This document shows, piece by piece, positions 11,160 to 25,052 of a stretch of 64,000 bases of DNA. Each line of letters opens with the position of its first letter. Positions within the stretch are counted from its first letter, which is position 1. Made by a program: the position numbers and the translations under genes. The DNA is taken from positions 18,791,264-18,855,263 of the forward strand of contig OZ038462.1 in assembly GCA_964036295.1 (NCBI GenBank), in the 5' to 3' direction. Below the pieces are notes generated by a model that saw only the letters and a program-made list of their open reading frames with translations, did not search any database and was not told the origin of the DNA. This DNA is from Plumapathes pennacea (Eukaryota > Cnidaria > Anthozoa > Antipatharia > Myriopathidae).

Positions 11160-13232
11160 CTGTGTGTGTAATCAAAATTCAGTCTGACTACAGCTTTCTG
11201 AGTGAATGTATTGTAAGGAGAAATTTGCCTCTAATCGCGTTGCAGTCGCGTTCGCAGGCTGACACGGGCCAGCTAATCCGTTAGTAGTTGCGGCATATAT
11301 ATGACCATCGGATTACATGGAGCAGTTCAATTTCTCTCCGAACCAGTTTTCTTTTCGTATTTCGTTTAAAACGTCTACCCACATCAAAAGTTTAGTGACA
11401 AAGGTGCGTTTACGCGGATGCGTTGATTCCAAAATGCTGCTAAAAGTGGTCGTCTGCAAAACTCTCCGGTCTCTGTTTCCGTCATGTAGACAGAGAGAGC
11501 TCATCCGTTCTCGAATGAAAACATTTTTTGCACGTGTATCAAACACAACCAAGTGTGTAGGCAATCAAACTAGAAGCACACTGCTATCAATTCCTCTTTT
11601 TACAGAGTACTGTTTACCACTTTTAGACTCGATTTTGGTGAAACTTGTTTGGCCTCCAGCTGTGAATGAAAGAAAGGAAATTGAGACTTCATGCACACGA
11701 AACCGTTGCATGAAACGGGGCGTGAAATAATCTACAGACAGATTTCATAATTGCCTCCAGGTTAGCTTGATGTGGCCCCAAAATTCTTCCTGAAACTAAA
11801 GTGTTTATTTTTGAGTGTGAGTTTGCGTTGTGTCGCGTGACCTTCCTTTCGTTGGGTGGGGATTCCTCTACTCCGGAAGTCCGACAGGCGCGCAAGAAAA
11901 TCTCCTTTTTGGGAAGAAATTTCGTTTTTTAGTGACAAGTAAGCACTTAAGTCCCAAGTTTGTGCTTCCTGTACAATTATCGATTATAAATGGTAACCGG
12001 AGAATTTATATTTTTCTTTACGAGATGGCATGTCATCGTTGAGAGATCGGTCGCTGCAGCACTTCTTTTGGATAATAGGATTACTGTATCGAAATGAGGA
12101 TTAAAGTCGTGAATTCCCTCTTACCAAAAGCTCTCGACAAAAGCCTTCCTTCTAAAACAGAATTTGTTTTTCCTTCTTCTTCTTTTTTTTTTTTTTTTTT
12201 AACCGAGGCATGCACATGGAATCGTAATCCTGAGGCATCGTGACGTGAAGTGGCTGTATCCGCGTCGACTTGGAAAGACGTTAATTTTCTGGAGCGGAAA
12301 CAGGTCTACTGATTTATTGGATTCAATTAAATGGGAGGGGTTTCATTTCCAGATGTGTTGGAGTGAGTTTCCCTTTTAGAAATAACCTTGGCATATCAAG
12401 CTGAAGGCGTGGCTGAACGATACAGGGCGTACCGAGGCACTTAGGCCGTTTTATTAAACTTCCCTCTTCACATGTGCCGAACTTGAGCTAATTTGGGTTC
12501 GGCGCATGTGAGGAGTAACGTTTGGAATAGTTTGGTGGGAAGCGAGACTGAAAACGGTCGCATAGGAGGCTACGTTTGGAACGGAAAAAACAGAAAGCAA
12601 AAAAGAAAAAAGAAAAAAGAAAAACAACATCTGTTTAGGCCGTTTGGATTAAGCGAAGAAAAGTTTTCCCAGGCTTGTTGGAGGGGGGGGGGGGGGGGTG
12701 ACACTATCCCATTATCAGTAGTATTTTATTGGCAAATGGTATTTTAAGGTAATAGTATTTCACTGTGACTAAACAGTTGGCGCACCTAGTGACTCTTAGA
12801 GTGGTCTCTGGGACAACTTTTTTCCTTATAGATTTATTAATAGTCCTCAGTTTTTTAGACATCCAACTTCACTGCAGTCAGGCACAATATGTCTTTTAGT
12901 AGAACTATTTAATGATTCAATGTATTCTAGTTCTTTGAGTGCGGAGCGACATTAACCTGTCAGAGGACGAGCCTCTGTAGCCGTGCAAAATTTAAAGGAA
13001 AGGTCATAGAAACCCTGGCAACTTCCACTTGGGACTCAGAAAGAAAGCTGTGCAAGGTCATCTCTACTTATAGATGCATGATTGGTTGTGAGTAGATTCC
13101 AATATTAGTGCTCCCTTACATGAGCAATATGAGCATGTGCCTGCTGCAATTTAGTCTGGAATAAGATGATGAATTTTCTGTATTTTCGTGTGTGTAATGA
13201 ATTCTGTTTTTTTTTTTTTTTTTTTTTTTTTT

Positions 13233-13345
13233 GTCTATATCCAATACCACAAATAGAGGCTACAGATTTTGGGGACAGGTCTGAAAAAGGTTACAGAAAA
13301 AATCGTACCTTTTGGCCTGAAATAGGGATTTTGCACACCCTGATA
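13233..13345 (-). repeat. Fragment of the G-tract repeat family, copy C
   Basis: Reverse-oriented units are visible: GACAGGTCTGAAAAAGG, then CCTTTTGGCCTGAAATAGGG, the complement of the TACCCTATTTCAGACC unit. It abuts a 26-nt T-run. Only two units remain and the ends are missing. Confidence 0.45.
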
Positions 13346-14672
13346 TGCAAGTCTGAGAAGTAAACCCACCAAAACCATCCAGTAGGATTCAAAATAACAA
13401 ACATGACACTTGTTCACTTCATAAAATGACTTTAATGCTTCTAGTTAAACTTTTTCTCTGTGTTTCCTTACAATAGCACCATGCAGCAAAAAAATATTGC
13501 TTCTGCCTTTCTTTGCTTTGTTTTTACAAAGCTCTTTAATTTAAAAATTCGTGGTATGTGGATATGTTTAACAAATCTCTATCAGAAATAACAAATACAC
13601 CGCCACTTGAGCAGTCAATATGGCTTGTCCCTTTTTCCAGGAGTAAATGGTTCTCCCTAGCTACAATACTTTATAAAAGTGGTGTTCTCCACACAAGGAT
13701 TAGATAACTTTACCAAGTAATAACACCAACAAAATTAATTTACATTCCTTCAATATTCCTGAGAGCTCTTGCCAAACAGTATACCTTCTATGACTAACTT
13801 CATAAAAATATTGGCAATACAAAGTCTGCAGTTATACTTTTTTCACAGCAACCACACAGAGTTTCAAAAGCATCCAAGTGACAGCTGTAGTTGTACTGGT
13901 ACTGCTTGTTTTGCAATTCCTTCATTTCATATAAAGGGAGGGGGGGGGGGGGGGGTCTAAAATGATATCCTCTCGAGACTTGTGATGGTAGACAGTACAG
14001 TACATGTATTCTATTAACAATCCAAATGGCCAATACCTCTTATGTTCTAAACACAGCTGTTAGAATAATAATTTGCATAGGTTAATATTAATTATTAGTT
14101 AGTGAGAAAATTTAGATACAACAAATTCTATTTCTTCAGATATGACTTCACAACCAGATTCTCCAGTATTTTGGTGAGAAGTGGTACAAAAAAAAACAAA
14201 GTTTGGCCTGCCAAACTTATGTTCTTAGCAAAAAGGCTGGCTTATTTGCTCACCACTAAATTGCATCAGACCAAAACAAAACAGAAAACCCTGAATGCCG
14301 TCTGAAAGTGATTAACAGTCAATCAATCACATTCTGTCCTATCAACTATTTGTATTACCAAGGCCATTAACAATAATTATACTTTTTGGTGCATGCATCA
14401 CCCATTAGTTCCAACAGACTGAAGGAAAAATGTCATGCGCAATATTCCAAGATATATCATGAGACATTCCATCTCTTGTCATATAACACAAAAGAGATCA
14501 GGAGATATCAGGGCTGGTCTTAAAAAGTCTTGAAAATGCTAGAAACTACTCATGTGGCAAAATCTGAAAAGTAACTCAATAATCAACAAAAAATGTACAA
14601 GCACCTAATATTTCCTGATCTCTTCCAACTGGCTTTACATGTAACTTCACTTAAACCAGAAAAAAGAAATCA

Positions 14673-17600
14673 CTAAACATAAACTGGCTCTTTACCATTG
14701 TCGCTACTGCTATCATCAGAATCCTGCACCGAGGAATAGTTAGGACCTTCATCAAAGAACCTTCTGAAAGTGAACTCATAGAAGGCATGTTGTGGGTGCT
14801 TTGGCTTCGTGTCACCTCCAGCTGCGCTGTTGCCTTCTTCGTCGCTGCCCCTTGATGGCCTGTCCAACTCCATAGCATCGAAGTTTGAGATGTCGGTTGG
14901 GTAACGGATTTCTGGCATGTAGGGCGCCTGCATATTCCGCACTCCATAATTCCAGTCAACGCGGGCAAAAAAGGGATGGGCTTTGATCTCGTCAGCTCCA
15001 TTTACACCCAGGCGGCGGTCAGGAGATGTGCAGAGTCGAAGGATGAAATCCTTTGCGGCTGGACTGAGATTTGCTTGGGGCGGTATTCGTAGCATGGTCT
15101 CCCAGTTGATCACCTATTAGAACAATGGAATGTTCAGTGGAGATTTCAATTTGTTTTTTTTTGTGTGGAGTAAACTGGCAGTTCATGATATCTTGACTGG
15201 ATACTAAATGGTCAGACTTTGTTTTTTTCTGACACTCCTCATGGATCTTGGGGCAGATCAATACTGCATCTTGATCTCTGAAGCTTCTTCCCACACCATT
15301 CTACAGTAGCAAGAGTAAAAGTGGTCCAGCTTAATTAATGAGCCTTATTACACTATCTAACCTGTACATACCTTCATCTGAGTTTCTTGAGGTGTAGGTG
15401 CCATGAATGGTGGTTGTCCTACCAGCATCTCATACAGAATAACGCCCACAGACCACCAGTCGCAGAGCTCCGTATAGCCACATCTCATCAGAACTTCTGG
15501 AGCAATGTAGTTGGGGGTCCCAACAAGCGAGTGTGCTTGGCAGCGCATGTGCTGTCTGTAGTGCCGTCTCTCTAAGGGCTTCATCTCTCGGTACGTCTTC
15601 TGCTCCGGCTGCTGCCCACAGTGGCAGAGAGACTTCATCACTTCCCATTCAACTTCGTTGGGCTCAATGCTGATTTGTCTGGAATGACAAGGCTTATTTC
15701 CAGATTTCTGATAGTACTTGGAATCATGAGTCCAGTGAAATCCTGTACACAGCCCAAAATCTGTGAGCTTGATGTGACCATCTTTGTCAACTAAAATGTT
15801 GTCTGGTTTGATGTCTCTGTGCACAAACCCCATTTTGTGCACTGACTCAATTGCTAGCACAAGTTCAGCGATGTAAAACCTGGCAAAATCCTCTTTGAAG
15901 ATTCCAAACTTGATGAGCAGACTCATGAGATCACCACCAGGAACATAGTCCATTACAAAATACAAGTTCTGCGTGTCCTGGAAAGAATAGTAGAGCTTCA
16001 CCACCCAAGCATTGTCAGCCTCGGCCAAAATGTCCCTTTCAGCTTTCACGTGAGCCACCTGGTTCCGTTTTAGCACTTCAGATTTCTGAAGAATTTTCAT
16101 GGCATAGAGTTGCTTGGAGTCCGTTTTCCTTACTAGCCACACCTCACCAAATGCACCTATCCCTATCTTGGCAACATTCTCAAACATCGACTTGTTCATC
16201 TTGGAACGTTTCAAACGAATATAGTTTGATTCTTTCTTATTCAACATTTCTCTCATTTGGCTCTGGGCATCCTCCGACAGACCAACTTTCGCCATCTCTT
16301 GCTCTAGCTGCAGCCGTCTTTTCTGTCTGTCATTGTGTGGCTTCATCAAATTATCATAGTGTTGCTCGATACAAAACTTGACATCTGAAGGAGTGTAGTT
16401 TTTGACTTTGACCATTCTCTCACGGAATTTCCTGAGCCTTTGACCTGGAGTTGTAGTTGCTAAGTCTGATTCTGAATGCTCGTCATCATCAACATCCATT
16501 CTCTGAGGCCTACCAGCTTCAAATGGCTCCATGCAAGGAATTGGAAGCCGCGATTTTGGCCTTGGCGAGTTTGGGTGATAAATCACAGTTCCTGTTGCGT
16601 TGACCACGGGAGCTGCCTGTCCCTGCTCCACTCCAAACGACGAATCAGAGGAAGGAGATGGGGGTGTACTATCATACTGAGAACAGCTAGACCAAGGCAG
16701 GTCATCGCTCACAGATGAATTTGAAGAAGTCTCTGTGTTCCAGGAATACCTCCATTGTTCTTGCGGAGCTTGTGAAGGTTCAAACATACTGGGTGTGAGA
16801 GTGGAGGTACTTGACTGAGAACCAAAAGGTGTTAGGGTTGAGCTGCTTGCATATGAACCAAACTGATAGAATGGGTCTTGCTGCATCTGTATTGACTCTG
16901 AAGAATCCATTCCTGAATCAACGGGTGCATATGCTGGTGGTGGGTACATCTTTGCATCAAAACTATGGACAAAGTGCTGAACTGGCAAATTACTATTATT
17001 TGTCATATTTGTTGACGAGCCAGATGGTCCTGGGGAAATCTGCCAAGCAAGCCTAGAGCCATCAGAATTGGTTGGTTGCTGTCCCTGTGCTTGGCATGGA
17101 GGAACGAACACATTGTTCTGTATTCTATCATTCGACGAAGGATGAGCATGCACCAAAACACGGAATGACATCGGATTACCCCCAGTGCTTGATGTGACAC
17201 CACCAGAGCTGGGAACATTCAAACCTTTGTTTAGAATTGTTGGTGAGTAATCTCCACGTCCATTGTTAGCAGTCAAATTGACCTGCGCTGTTACTTGAAA
17301 CTGTGGAGCTGCCTGACCCAGAGTACTGGCATTTGCCTGCGAGCTGGTCACATGACACTGAGTCACACCTTGTGGTCTGGATGAGACAGCTGGTGGTGCC
17401 CGCCATCCGACCTGCATCTTGGTACCTTGTGGGAACTTTGATGGACTGTCCTGAGGTAGCTTGCCACATGCAGGTCTCTGCTGTATGAATGTTGTTGGTC
17501 GCCCCTGCATTGGTTGGGGGCTATAGGCATTGGTAACACCCCTCGACACATGCCACTCCACATTTGGCGACTCTGCCATCAAATGCTGGCCCTGGTTACC

Positions 17601-19039
17601 AGTGGCAGCTAAATGAGCATCAATAACGGCGGGGGAGTCGGGCCTCTTTGGGCAATTTGCATCCTGGGCAAGCCGTTGAATGGCTGCGTTGTAGGGTGGA
17701 GGGGACTTCATAGATACCTTGGGTCCAGTGGAGTGATGACTGGGCCGGTGAAAACCATCAGCTCCCATCAAATCAATAGCTGCTTCTATGCTTTTACTAG
17801 CAGTAACCCGAAGTGCTTGAGTGGCGAGCTCCTATCAAACAAAAAGCATTAGCATGTCAACAAGGTTAAGTCTGCAACTGGCACAACAGGCATCATCACT
17901 TCAGTCACATATGGGAAATACATATAAGCAGGCAGATCTATCAACAGCCTTGCCTTGGGCGAATTTAAGTACCCCCAGAGATGATAAGTATGGGGAGAAG
18001 TACATGTGATTAAAAACATGTGGCTTGAAGTTTGGTTTTCTTCAAGATTTATACGCTTCTCTGTGACGCTTCTGCAACCTCAAAATTCTAACATTCAAAC
18101 TAATAACTTCAACGCCGAGAATCTATTTTAGGATGGCCTTGGAAACATTGATTACTTCGCGTATGCTCAGAATGTAATATAACCACAAAATGTAAATTCT
18201 TTGCGCAAAGCTGAAGGGTCAGACAGACATATGCATTTGATCACGGAACGACATTCATCAGCCATGTTCCGAAGGGGATGAAGGGGAATAAAGGGCAGAA
18301 GACCTCATTTGCTTATGTCTAGTTGCTTTGGAAAACGTTCACCGGCACATACACGCAATCGTTCGGCCGGAAAAATCAACATTGGCGAAGTGGAAAAACA
18401 GAAAGTTGGAGTTATTCATTCAATAAGTAAATGAACTTTGCTATCAAGATTCGCATATTTAGCTGGCTCTGTCTCCCCCTTGTCAAAGCATGCAGGAAAA
18501 TCTTAGAAGAACAAAAAACCTCATCTCCGTATATATTTGCAGGAAAAGAGAAATTGAATGGCATTTACCTGCACCGCGCGCAGTTCTTTCTCGTTTATGA
18601 TTGAGACATGCATGTCGACAGATCAGAAAGCGGTGATTTTGACGATAAGCTATCATACAACCATGGCAGAAATATTGAGACTAAAGAAATCGCATTGTCT
18701 ACTTACTTCATCGAAGCCGACAGCCTTGAGTTGATTCAGAAACTGTCGGTTGACAGTCTCGGCTGATGGAGTGGAACATTCAGAGCAAGAAGAATATCCA
18801 GACTCGGAAGCCGCGTAAGGCTCCAAACTGCTTCGAATCTCTGCCAAAGCTTTGGCGTGCTGCCCACTTATTCTACGGGGTGGCTGCCTTGGGGCATTCG
18901 TTGTCGAAGTACCGTTCCCATTCAAGGCTTCAGCAGTTGGTTGACGGTTTCGTAAATGGCGTAAGGTATCATTAATATCTCTCAGCATCTGAGGATGGTT
19001 TCCAACATAAGTTGGAGGTATTTGTCGGCGTTCACCCAT
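14673..19039 (-). CDS. LATS/Warts serine-threonine kinase of the Hippo pathway (3 exons)
   Basis: Predicted exons are 19039-18707, 17831-15372 and 15113-14673. All junctions are phase 0 with GT-AG borders, giving 1077 aa; human LATS1 is 1130 and LATS2 1088. A UBA-like domain at about residues 99-135 (LKAVGFDE, then SIEAAIDLM) is split by intron 1. Two PPxY motifs, PPPY at 155-158 and PPAY at 409-412, would bind the WW domains of YAP/Yorkie. The MOB1-binding helical region is about 575-660 (EQEMAKVGLSEDAQ). The NDR-type kinase domain starts near 660, with GIGAFGEV, HRDIKPDN (about 781), DFG (about 804), the long LATS-type activation insert, and S879 in AHSLVGTPNY. Exon 3 holds the AGC tail, with T1046 in the hydrophobic motif FYEFTFRRFF and a C-terminal VYV as in human LATS. 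MST/Hippo kinases phosphorylate the motif threonine, and LATS then phosphorylates YAP. All key residues are present. Confidence 0.96.
17832..18706 (-). other. LATS intron 1
   Basis: This 875-nt phase-0 intron interrupts the UBA-like domain. It starts GTAAGT and ends TTTGATAG on the minus strand. I see no other feature in it. Confidence 0.8.
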
Positions 19040-20930
19040 ATTGCCGCTTCACAATCTCAACACGGTTTCTTCACTCGAAGATCCGAGGCCTCAGCCACTT
19101 CTTAATAAACGCCAGAAGCAATGAACGCTCTCGCTCCAACAGCGATGATTTCGATACTGGTCGAAGCAAATTCCCGCTAATCAGTATCCGTCGGGTTTTG
19201 ATCAAGAATGCTCAAATTCCATTACCGCAAGAGAACGAAGAATGGCAAATACTCCCTCTTGTTATAAGACTCGTTTCTATATTGTGGATATTCCAGCATT
19301 CCTTGTCAAAAGAGCGACTTCTTCTTTCACGAAAGCGGCTTCGGTCCAAAGGTCCGCACCGCAACTAAAACTGTATCACGCAACAACGGATCGTTGAAAT
19401 TCTTGTGAGCGCATGAAAGCGTTAGGGAAGTATTACCCCACACTTAGCCGAGTCATCACACTGCCAAGAAAAGACTTCCGATCTCAAAGTGAAGAATGTA
19501 GGGAATCCGTGAGGCACTTCTCCGATCCTTGAGAATAGTCAACTCGCCCGGTCTCGACTCACGCTTTGGAGAAATCTGTGAAAACAGAGCAATATTTTAG
19601 GACCATCAGCTTGTCTCGCTCCAAAAATTTATTGTTTGCTCAACACAGAATAGAACTGACATCGACAGCCTCTTTTGACACAAAATTAGCGTAATTGACA
19701 CATAGCGATCGTGCTTGGCCAAACAAAGCACGCTCATTGGTCCGCGTTCTAGACCGGACGTCATAGCAACGCATACCCAATTTGCGCAAGGTCAGCGGAG
19801 AGCTTGTAAATATCCGGTGGATCCCAAATTGATTCGGGAAACGATCGTTTGTAATAGTGAAGTTGATATATGATACAGTTTATGCTTGAGCATTTTTGCA
19901 AGGCTTCTTTTTGTTTGTACTCCAGAACTGCCGTCATTGAGTGCTATACACTTGAGGCTGTTACGTAAAAGATCTGTTATCGATGTATTTGATTTCAATT
20001 GAGATAAGAAAAAAAAAAAAAAAAAAAAAAAATGAATCAGTAAAATAGCATTGCAGCTGAAGTAACCTTTTTGTTTATAATTTCACCTTCCTGTTTTACA
20101 GCAGTACCGTGATACCATAAATGGTCTTGTATAATTTGATCCGAGATCTTAACTAGGTGTAATCATTCAAATGAAAGCTCTCGACGAGAACATTCTAACA
20201 GCAGTGTTAGTGTTGCTGCTTAGCAGAGTGCATGATTTTGTAAATCATTTTGTGACATTTGTAAAGTATATTTTGGACTGGTAAAACGTGTCCGCGTCAA
20301 ATGACCCACGCAAAACTTACGTATCAGTTTTGCTGTGACGACCAATTGGGCTGAAAATTAATTGATCTCACTCTTGTGGTTTTGTATAAAGTCAAGCTCC
20401 ATCGCAGACGCTCCCAGTAATTACGAGGAACGTGGTGGGAAGTGGCGCACTTCAAGACGCTTGCCGTTTCCGGTGCAGACGTCGCGGTTGCAAAGAAGCA
20501 TAGAACCAAAATTTGGCACAGTCTTTAAAACTTTCTGAGAAAATCTTGAGTTGAATCAGGAAAAAAAGCACGATTATCGACTCCTGTCGGGTCGTGGCGC
20601 ATGATACCCAGCCACCCCCACGATCCCACACCCGAACGTGAGTCGATGTGGAAATCAAACTCTTTTGTTTTTCATTTTGCAAATTAACGGAATACAAACA
20701 AGGAAGGTCAAAGTTTTGAAACAGCCGAACAACTTCCTGTGTGATCACAGTGAGTAATTTTAGGCATTCAACCGAATCATCAACAGTTCCTCAAAGAAAC
20801 ACAAGAAGCTCACTTTGAGACACCTTTGACTAGGAAAACTGCATGATGTGGTCAGCCATCTCACTTCCATGTTTCTCTGCCGTCCAAAATGTATAAATAC
20901 AAAAAAGAAACATGAACGCCGTTCAACAAT
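19040..20930. other. LATS 5' flank
   Basis: The first few hundred bases should hold the LATS 5' UTR and promoter, since the ATG of exon 1 is at 19039. No TATA box or clear motif decides the start site. A 26-nt A-run lies at about 20007-20032, and TCAAATGAAAGCTCTC at about 20167-20182 is a single unit of the 90-bp family described below. No gene is recognised. Confidence 0.45.
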
Positions 20931-20934
20931 GTAG

Positions 20935-21115
20935 TTCCAGCTGTCGACAGCAATGCTGTTGCAGTGTACTCATTGAGAGCTTGAATGAGTGGTCACACTT
21001 TTAGGTTTCATTTGACAGTTTAGTTCCTGCACCTGAACAATGCTGTTAGAATGCACTTATCGGAAAGCTTTCATTTGAGTGGTCACACTTTCAAGTTCTG
21101 GCGACAAATCAGGAG
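20935..21115 (-). repeat. Two reverse-oriented units of a ~90-bp repeat family
   Basis: TACTCATTGAGAGCTT, GAGTGGTCACACTTT and GGTTTCATTTGACAGT are followed by a second AAGCTTTCATTTGAGTGG and TCACACTTTCAAG. These are the complement of the tandem units at 26530-26785. A further single copy lies near 54075-54160. Confidence 0.55.
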
Positions 21116-24100
21116 TTTGAACGGTTTTCTAAACGAGACTCCAGCAGTAAAATCACTGTAACTACAAAATGCCATTTTTAACTCTAGGCGTCATACGCCA
21201 AGACGTCAAGCTCTGACGTCATTGCACCCCTTAGAATCGGCTCTGTTTCGTTGCCTGTTCAATGACGCGGCTGCCATCAATATACATTGGAACCACGGAT
21301 AATACTAGAAACACGATATTCGTAGATTTCCCCTCGCCTAAACTGTCCGATAATTTAGTAGGGTAGCGATAGCTAGCAGCGGAGTAGTGAACGTAGTAGT
21401 ATAGTAGCAGACTAGTAATAGAACTAAAATAACTAGCTAGTCAGTTAGACATAGGCCGGACTATGAGTCGTATAATCAGAATACTGCACAATGTGCTGGT
21501 AAGCTGAAGCCACAGAATAGGGCACAAAGGCCACGGTGGTAGCGGGCATTAACCCTTGATCTACCAAAATAAATAAATAAATAAAATAAAATAAAAAATG
21601 TGAGCCGAAGTAATAGCAGCCATGGACGTATGAGTTGTATAAGCCCGGTATAAGTCAGGATATTGGTAGCAGAAGTAGAAATTATAGTCACAGTGATACG
21701 GCGGCCCCTTGAGCATTTCCGAGTCAGCAAAGCAGAAATGTGCGAAATTGCAAATAGTTGAATAAAGTATGAGTTATTGATGTGGCTGCTAGACTGGAAC
21801 CTTTGAAACTTTCTAGAATGTTCTGAGAATGCAAAGGCACTAAACATGACTGTACAACTGTCGCAATTGTTACTCCTCAAAAAAACCTTGAGCGAACACG
21901 TGACGCAAAAACTACTTGTGCTTTCAATCGCCACAATAAAGTTCAGTTTTAAAGGCGGTTACTTCTTGCCTGAACTGCTTCCCTTCATTAGCTCACAGAG
22001 GTACCAGGAATGTAAGCCCCATGCCGACGCCACAACCGCAACTGCTTTTAATTTTTATGTCATTGCCGTCAAAAGTGGTCCCCGACGTTATGTATACATA
22101 CATACTTGATATACGACTGTCTGAAGTTGACTCTAGAAGCATTTTAATTATCGCTGACTTCCTCCTGGATCACGGGATTATTTGGCACGAATCTTTAGTA
22201 TTCTGGATACAATGGCCCTCCTGGAAATTTTGTAAAAAGGTCAATTGCCAAGGCCCCGCTTACATGAAAAACGTTGTCCGAGGACCCGAGTCACCTCGAG
22301 CCATTTTGGGCGCGACGCGCCAACTATTCATACATTATTTTCTTCATAAATTGAAGCGAGCCGTTTTATACGAGGTACTCTGCACCCCCCCCCCCCCCCC
22401 CCCCACCCCCTCGCTATTCTCTATATAGACGGGGGGCTAAGAGTGGGCACTCGCTACTCATAAACACTCATTTGAAATGCCTCGTCCATTAACTTGAACT
22501 TGTGAAACGTGACATCGTAAATAAGCCGCACCTTGTGGGATAACTTTAAGCTCACTACACAAAAATAGGCGACAATCCTGGTGGTTCCCGGTTTCAAAAG
22601 TATCTTGATTACGATCGTGCTGCACGGCATTTGGACTTGCGACCAGTGAAATTAATAAAACTCCCAGTCACTCAACAGCCCACAGTATGACAAAAAGAAT
22701 AGGATCAACTGTCTCAGAACCTAGCCAGGCCATGCCTTGCTCAGTGTTTGCGAACAGTCGAAACAAACGCTTGAACTGAAAAACCCCTAACAAGCAATTC
22801 TACTGGCTTTTCAACTTTTAGTTCCTAAATAAGTTTGTGCAGGGACCCAGACTGAACTAACTGAAGGCCTGTCAAAACGAGGACACATTGTGGCGGCAAT
22901 ATTGCTAGCGCGCATGTTTCCTGTGAATGTTGCCCCGTTTTGCCACGCGCGAAACGTTTGTCAGTTGCGAACACAAAATTTGAGTCCCGAACACAAGAAA
23001 TGTTTCTGAAAAACCTCGGAAACATTTGTCATCTGCGCTGAGCGCAAACATGTTGCCTACGTTTTGCCACCCTGGCAACGTTGAAGCACACAAGGGTTGC
23101 CGCAACAATCGTTTTGCCTTGCCATGAAGCCTTATTTCAAGTAATTTGTGAGCAGTATATTGCATGAGGCGAAGAGGAGCTCCAACTTCTCTCCACGCAG
23201 CCAATGTATTCTCTTTAAAAGGTTAAGAGATTCAAATACTGATCAAGAGTTCAATATCTTCCCACTTAGAGGTTGGTAGCGGGAAAAGTATCTCCCGAGC
23301 CACGATTTTGAGATGAAACGCAGTTTGTACATCATGTATGATGTACGGCTCACGGTCCGCGGGAGCTCGAATAACATGAGCTCAGTTTTGTGCAAGGCGT
23401 TTTTAAAATATACGCACACACAATTCAGTTTTTATCCAATGCAAATCCATGATTTATATACGATAAAGAGCCTAAACATGAACTGCTGCAGATAGAGAAT
23501 GCCGTAGATAGAGCATGCCGACAATCCATTGTCTTAGTATATTGTTGTCGTACACTGATATCAACACAGGGCGGCCATCGTGTTCGCGTGAACAAACGTG
23601 ACCGGACTACAGATGTGGTGGGAGCTACCGGAAAGCTAAGAATGCGAAAAAGAATGTAGTTAGGCGCTCACCGTGTCAGTCCGCTTTGCACGATATGTCC
23701 GACCGTAGACGTAGCGGGACGGAGTGGGTTTGATACCGTGTCAGAAGACCCAGCACAAGTTAGATCACGTGCTCTCCATGGAATGCCATAGAGAAGGATC
23801 CAGAAAGAAGGAGCTGCAATTTTAGCTAAAACCACAAAGAATTCGCAAAAACATCCACCTTACATTCTCTCGATTTCTCCCCGCATTCAACCCACAGCAA
23901 ACGATCTCTACTGTTAGATAAACATATATATGATATAGCCTTCCAATTTTAGCTTTACATGTGTATACAATTATTTATTTTTAGCCTGAAACTTGTACTC
24001 GACGCCTGCAGAGCAATCAGCCGTGTGATATGGAAGACCCATGACAGTCAAAGAGCTGTCAGTCAACTGTTGTCATAACAACGTTTTCTGCCTTCCTGAT

Positions 24101-24340
24101 AAAGAACTGTTATGGCGCTGAAATCTTGTGGTCATTAGGTCACTCCAAAAATGCAGTCAACCGCACGTATTTTGACGACTAAGTGGGTATTGATTGACAA
24201 ACCGCCTACTTGGCCTTGATAAAAAACTGCATGCTATGGCTACGTGTTGTTATGACTTATATTTCAAAAATGCAGTAATTCGAGTTTATACTGATGGAGA
24301 AAAGTTGCCCGAAGCGAGACGTTTTATACGTAGTTAGAGG
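21116..24340. other. Gene-free stretch
   Basis: No coding sequence is supported. The stretch includes a short array of TAG-rich steps near 21350-21430, an (AAAT)n tract near 21567-21600, and a C-run of about 22 near 22383-22404. Reading frames here are short and shift composition with the simple repeats. Confidence 0.45.
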
Positions 24341-24344
24341 GTCG

Positions 24345-24445
24345 CACTGGTATGGCGAAGGTCATGGGTTGGAATCCCGTTGAAGCCCGGAGTTTTTTTC
24401 CGGGCTAAACGGTTGCAACTGCTGTAGTTGTAGTTGTGCTGTTTT
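24345..24445 (+). repeat. tRNA-derived SINE-like fragment
   Basis: GGTCATGGGTTGGAATCCCG at about 24360-24379 resembles a tRNA T-arm with the RNA polymerase III B box (consensus GGTTCGANTCC, here with one change). It is followed by a small hairpin, AGCCCGG...CCGGGCT, and a degenerate tail. No A box or cloverleaf is intact, so this is a SINE-type remnant and not a tRNA gene. Confidence 0.4.
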
Positions 24446-24744
24446 TAGAAACAAAATGGCGAATTTTCAAATTTCAAAAATTTATCTTTTGATTGAATAA
24501 AGATATCTGATATATTTTTTCCTCTAAGTTTAATTTCACATTTTCTTAAAAATGCAACCATGAAATTTGTCTGTTTTTGGTTTTAAAAATATGTTGGCAT
24601 GTTAGTGACGCCATTTTTCCGCCAAAAATCGTATAAATAAAAAATCAAAAAGCATACTAATTGTTGCCTGTTGACAAGTTGCCAAGTTTATATTTTGACG
24701 CTGGCTTTTTTTTTCTTTTTCTTTCTTTCTTTTCTTTTCTTTTT

Positions 24745-24775
<31 letters not shown>

Positions 24776-25052
24776 CGGGGATCTTTTATGCCCCCTGTGT
24801 CTGCTACCAAACGTTTCTTGTCAAAAAAGGGTCAGGCGCACTGTCGAGGTTTTGGCCCTTTTACTCCCAAGTGTGATCAACTTCAATTTTCTTCTTCAAT
24901 CAGAAACATATACAGTAAGGAAGAACTTGTGTTTTGATAGCGTGCTCACAATGAAAGTTAATTAATCTATCAATTCTCACTACATCACTCAACTACACTT
25001 TTTACTCCACTTTTTTTTCTCTGTATGTATGTAACCACGTGCTACAGGATAC
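24446..25052. other. Low-complexity stretch
   Basis: It contains a T-rich tract followed by a G-run (about 24707-24779). Reading frames across it are translations of simple sequence and are not genes. Confidence 0.5.

Larger units (their letters stand above)
10316..14672. other. Convergent 3' flanks of NDUFAF4 and LATS; repeats, no further gene
   Basis: This stretch holds the 3' UTR of NDUFAF4 and, from the other side, that of LATS. A 137-codon frame at 11317-11730 has no recognisable domain and I do not support it. Landmarks are an AAT microsatellite near 10551, a T-run at 12183-12200, a G-run at 12683-12698, a T-run at about 13207-13232 and a G-run near 13941-13956. The rest shows nothing I can name. 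Confidence 0.5.

Noticed and set aside
11317-11730. 137-codon plus-strand frame downstream of NDUFAF4
   Set aside because: It overlaps an open frame on the opposite strand, has no recognisable domain and lies in repeat-like DNA.
24345-24445. Functional tRNA gene
   Set aside because: Only a B-box-like segment is present. The A box and cloverleaf arms cannot be formed.
24661-24965. Overlapping reading frames of 70-88 codons rich in F and G
   Set aside because: They translate a T-run followed by a G-run and have no protein-like remainder.
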